A stretch of DNA of 6,886 nucleotides, from contig DIZL01000062.1 in NCBI GenBank assembly GCA_002429385.1, positions 1 to 6,886 on the forward strand, in the 5' to 3' direction. The notes below the pieces were generated by a model. That model did not search any database and was not told the DNA's origin. It saw only the letters and a list, made by a program, of their open reading frames with translations. This DNA comes from Prolixibacteraceae bacterium UBA6029 (GTDB taxonomy: Bacteria > Bacteroidota > Bacteroidia > Bacteroidales > Prolixibacteraceae). The first letter of the stretch is position 1; every line of letters starts with the position of its first letter. The translations under genes and the position numbers were made by a program. Positions 6,827 through 6,886 of this stretch are shown here, piece after piece.

Positions 6827-6886
6827 CGAATTTGTATCGAATTTGTTACGTATTTGTTTCGAATTTGTTTCGAATTTGTACTGAAA
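6770..6886. repeat. Long inverted repeat made of 11-mers at the sequence end
   Basis: The left arm at 6770-6818 (49 bases) and right arm at 6827-6886 (60 bases) are reverse complements around an 8-base spacer, TAGCCATT. The right arm equals the complement of the left except for one extra 11-base unit (CGAATTTGTTT in place of a single copy). The arms can form a stem of about 49 bp with one 11-base bulge. The outer ends, TTTCAGTA and TACTGAAA, match exactly, and the sequence stops at the last base of the right arm. Such a stem can be a natural repeat element or a fold-back formed during amplification or assembly. Confidence 0.88.

Noticed and set aside
6740..6886. CRISPR array or rho-independent terminator
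   Set aside because: The units are 11 bases with no spacers, and the inverted half lacks a GC stem followed by a T tract.

Overview
The window looks like a whole short contig from a member of the Bacteroidota, probably an uncultured Bacteroidales-like organism. Three things point there: moderate-to-low GC, start codons without good Shine-Dalgarno sequences but with TAnnTTTG-type -7 promoter elements, and the gene families present. These are a secreted CotH-family protein whose signal peptide ends in the ATAQ style, a two-gene M16 peptidase pair, and a Bacteroidota-type KilA-N protein. The first 19 bases are not biological. They match exactly the Tn5/Nextera transposase mosaic end left from library preparation, so the genome starts at base 20.

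Layout from left to right: (1) bases 20-1687, minus strand: the first ~556 residues of a large secreted CotH-kinase-family protein, cut by the contig end. (2) A 148-base divergent promoter region. (3) 1836-2789, plus: an FMN-dependent NAD(P)H oxidoreductase of the nitronate monooxygenase/FabK type. (4) A 119-base gap with a candidate promoter and a degenerate 7-base array. (5) 2909-4147 and 4152-5456, plus: an M16 metallopeptidase operon with a 4-base gap. The first subunit carries the HxxEH zinc site. The second lacks it but carries the Arg/Tyr substrate-binding pair, so the two probably form one heteromeric enzyme. (6) 5457-5679: a strong hairpin terminator, an imperfect 24-base tandem duplication and a weak promoter. 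(7) 5680-6501, plus: a complete KilA-N DNA-binding-domain protein. It contains a perfect 32-bp palindrome and its base composition shifts at the domain boundary. (8) 6502-6886: no recognisable gene, ending in an 11-base-period repeat array that folds back on itself as a long inverted repeat and runs to the end of the sequence.

The genes do not form one pathway. The M16 pair is the only clear functional unit. The least explained part is the right end: 11-mers spaced at about one helical turn, arranged as an inverted repeat and sharing the core AATTCGA with the palindrome inside the neighbouring KilA-N gene. This could be a regulatory or mobile repeat family, a binding array for the KilA-N protein, or partly an amplification/assembly fold-back. 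The sequence alone cannot decide between these.
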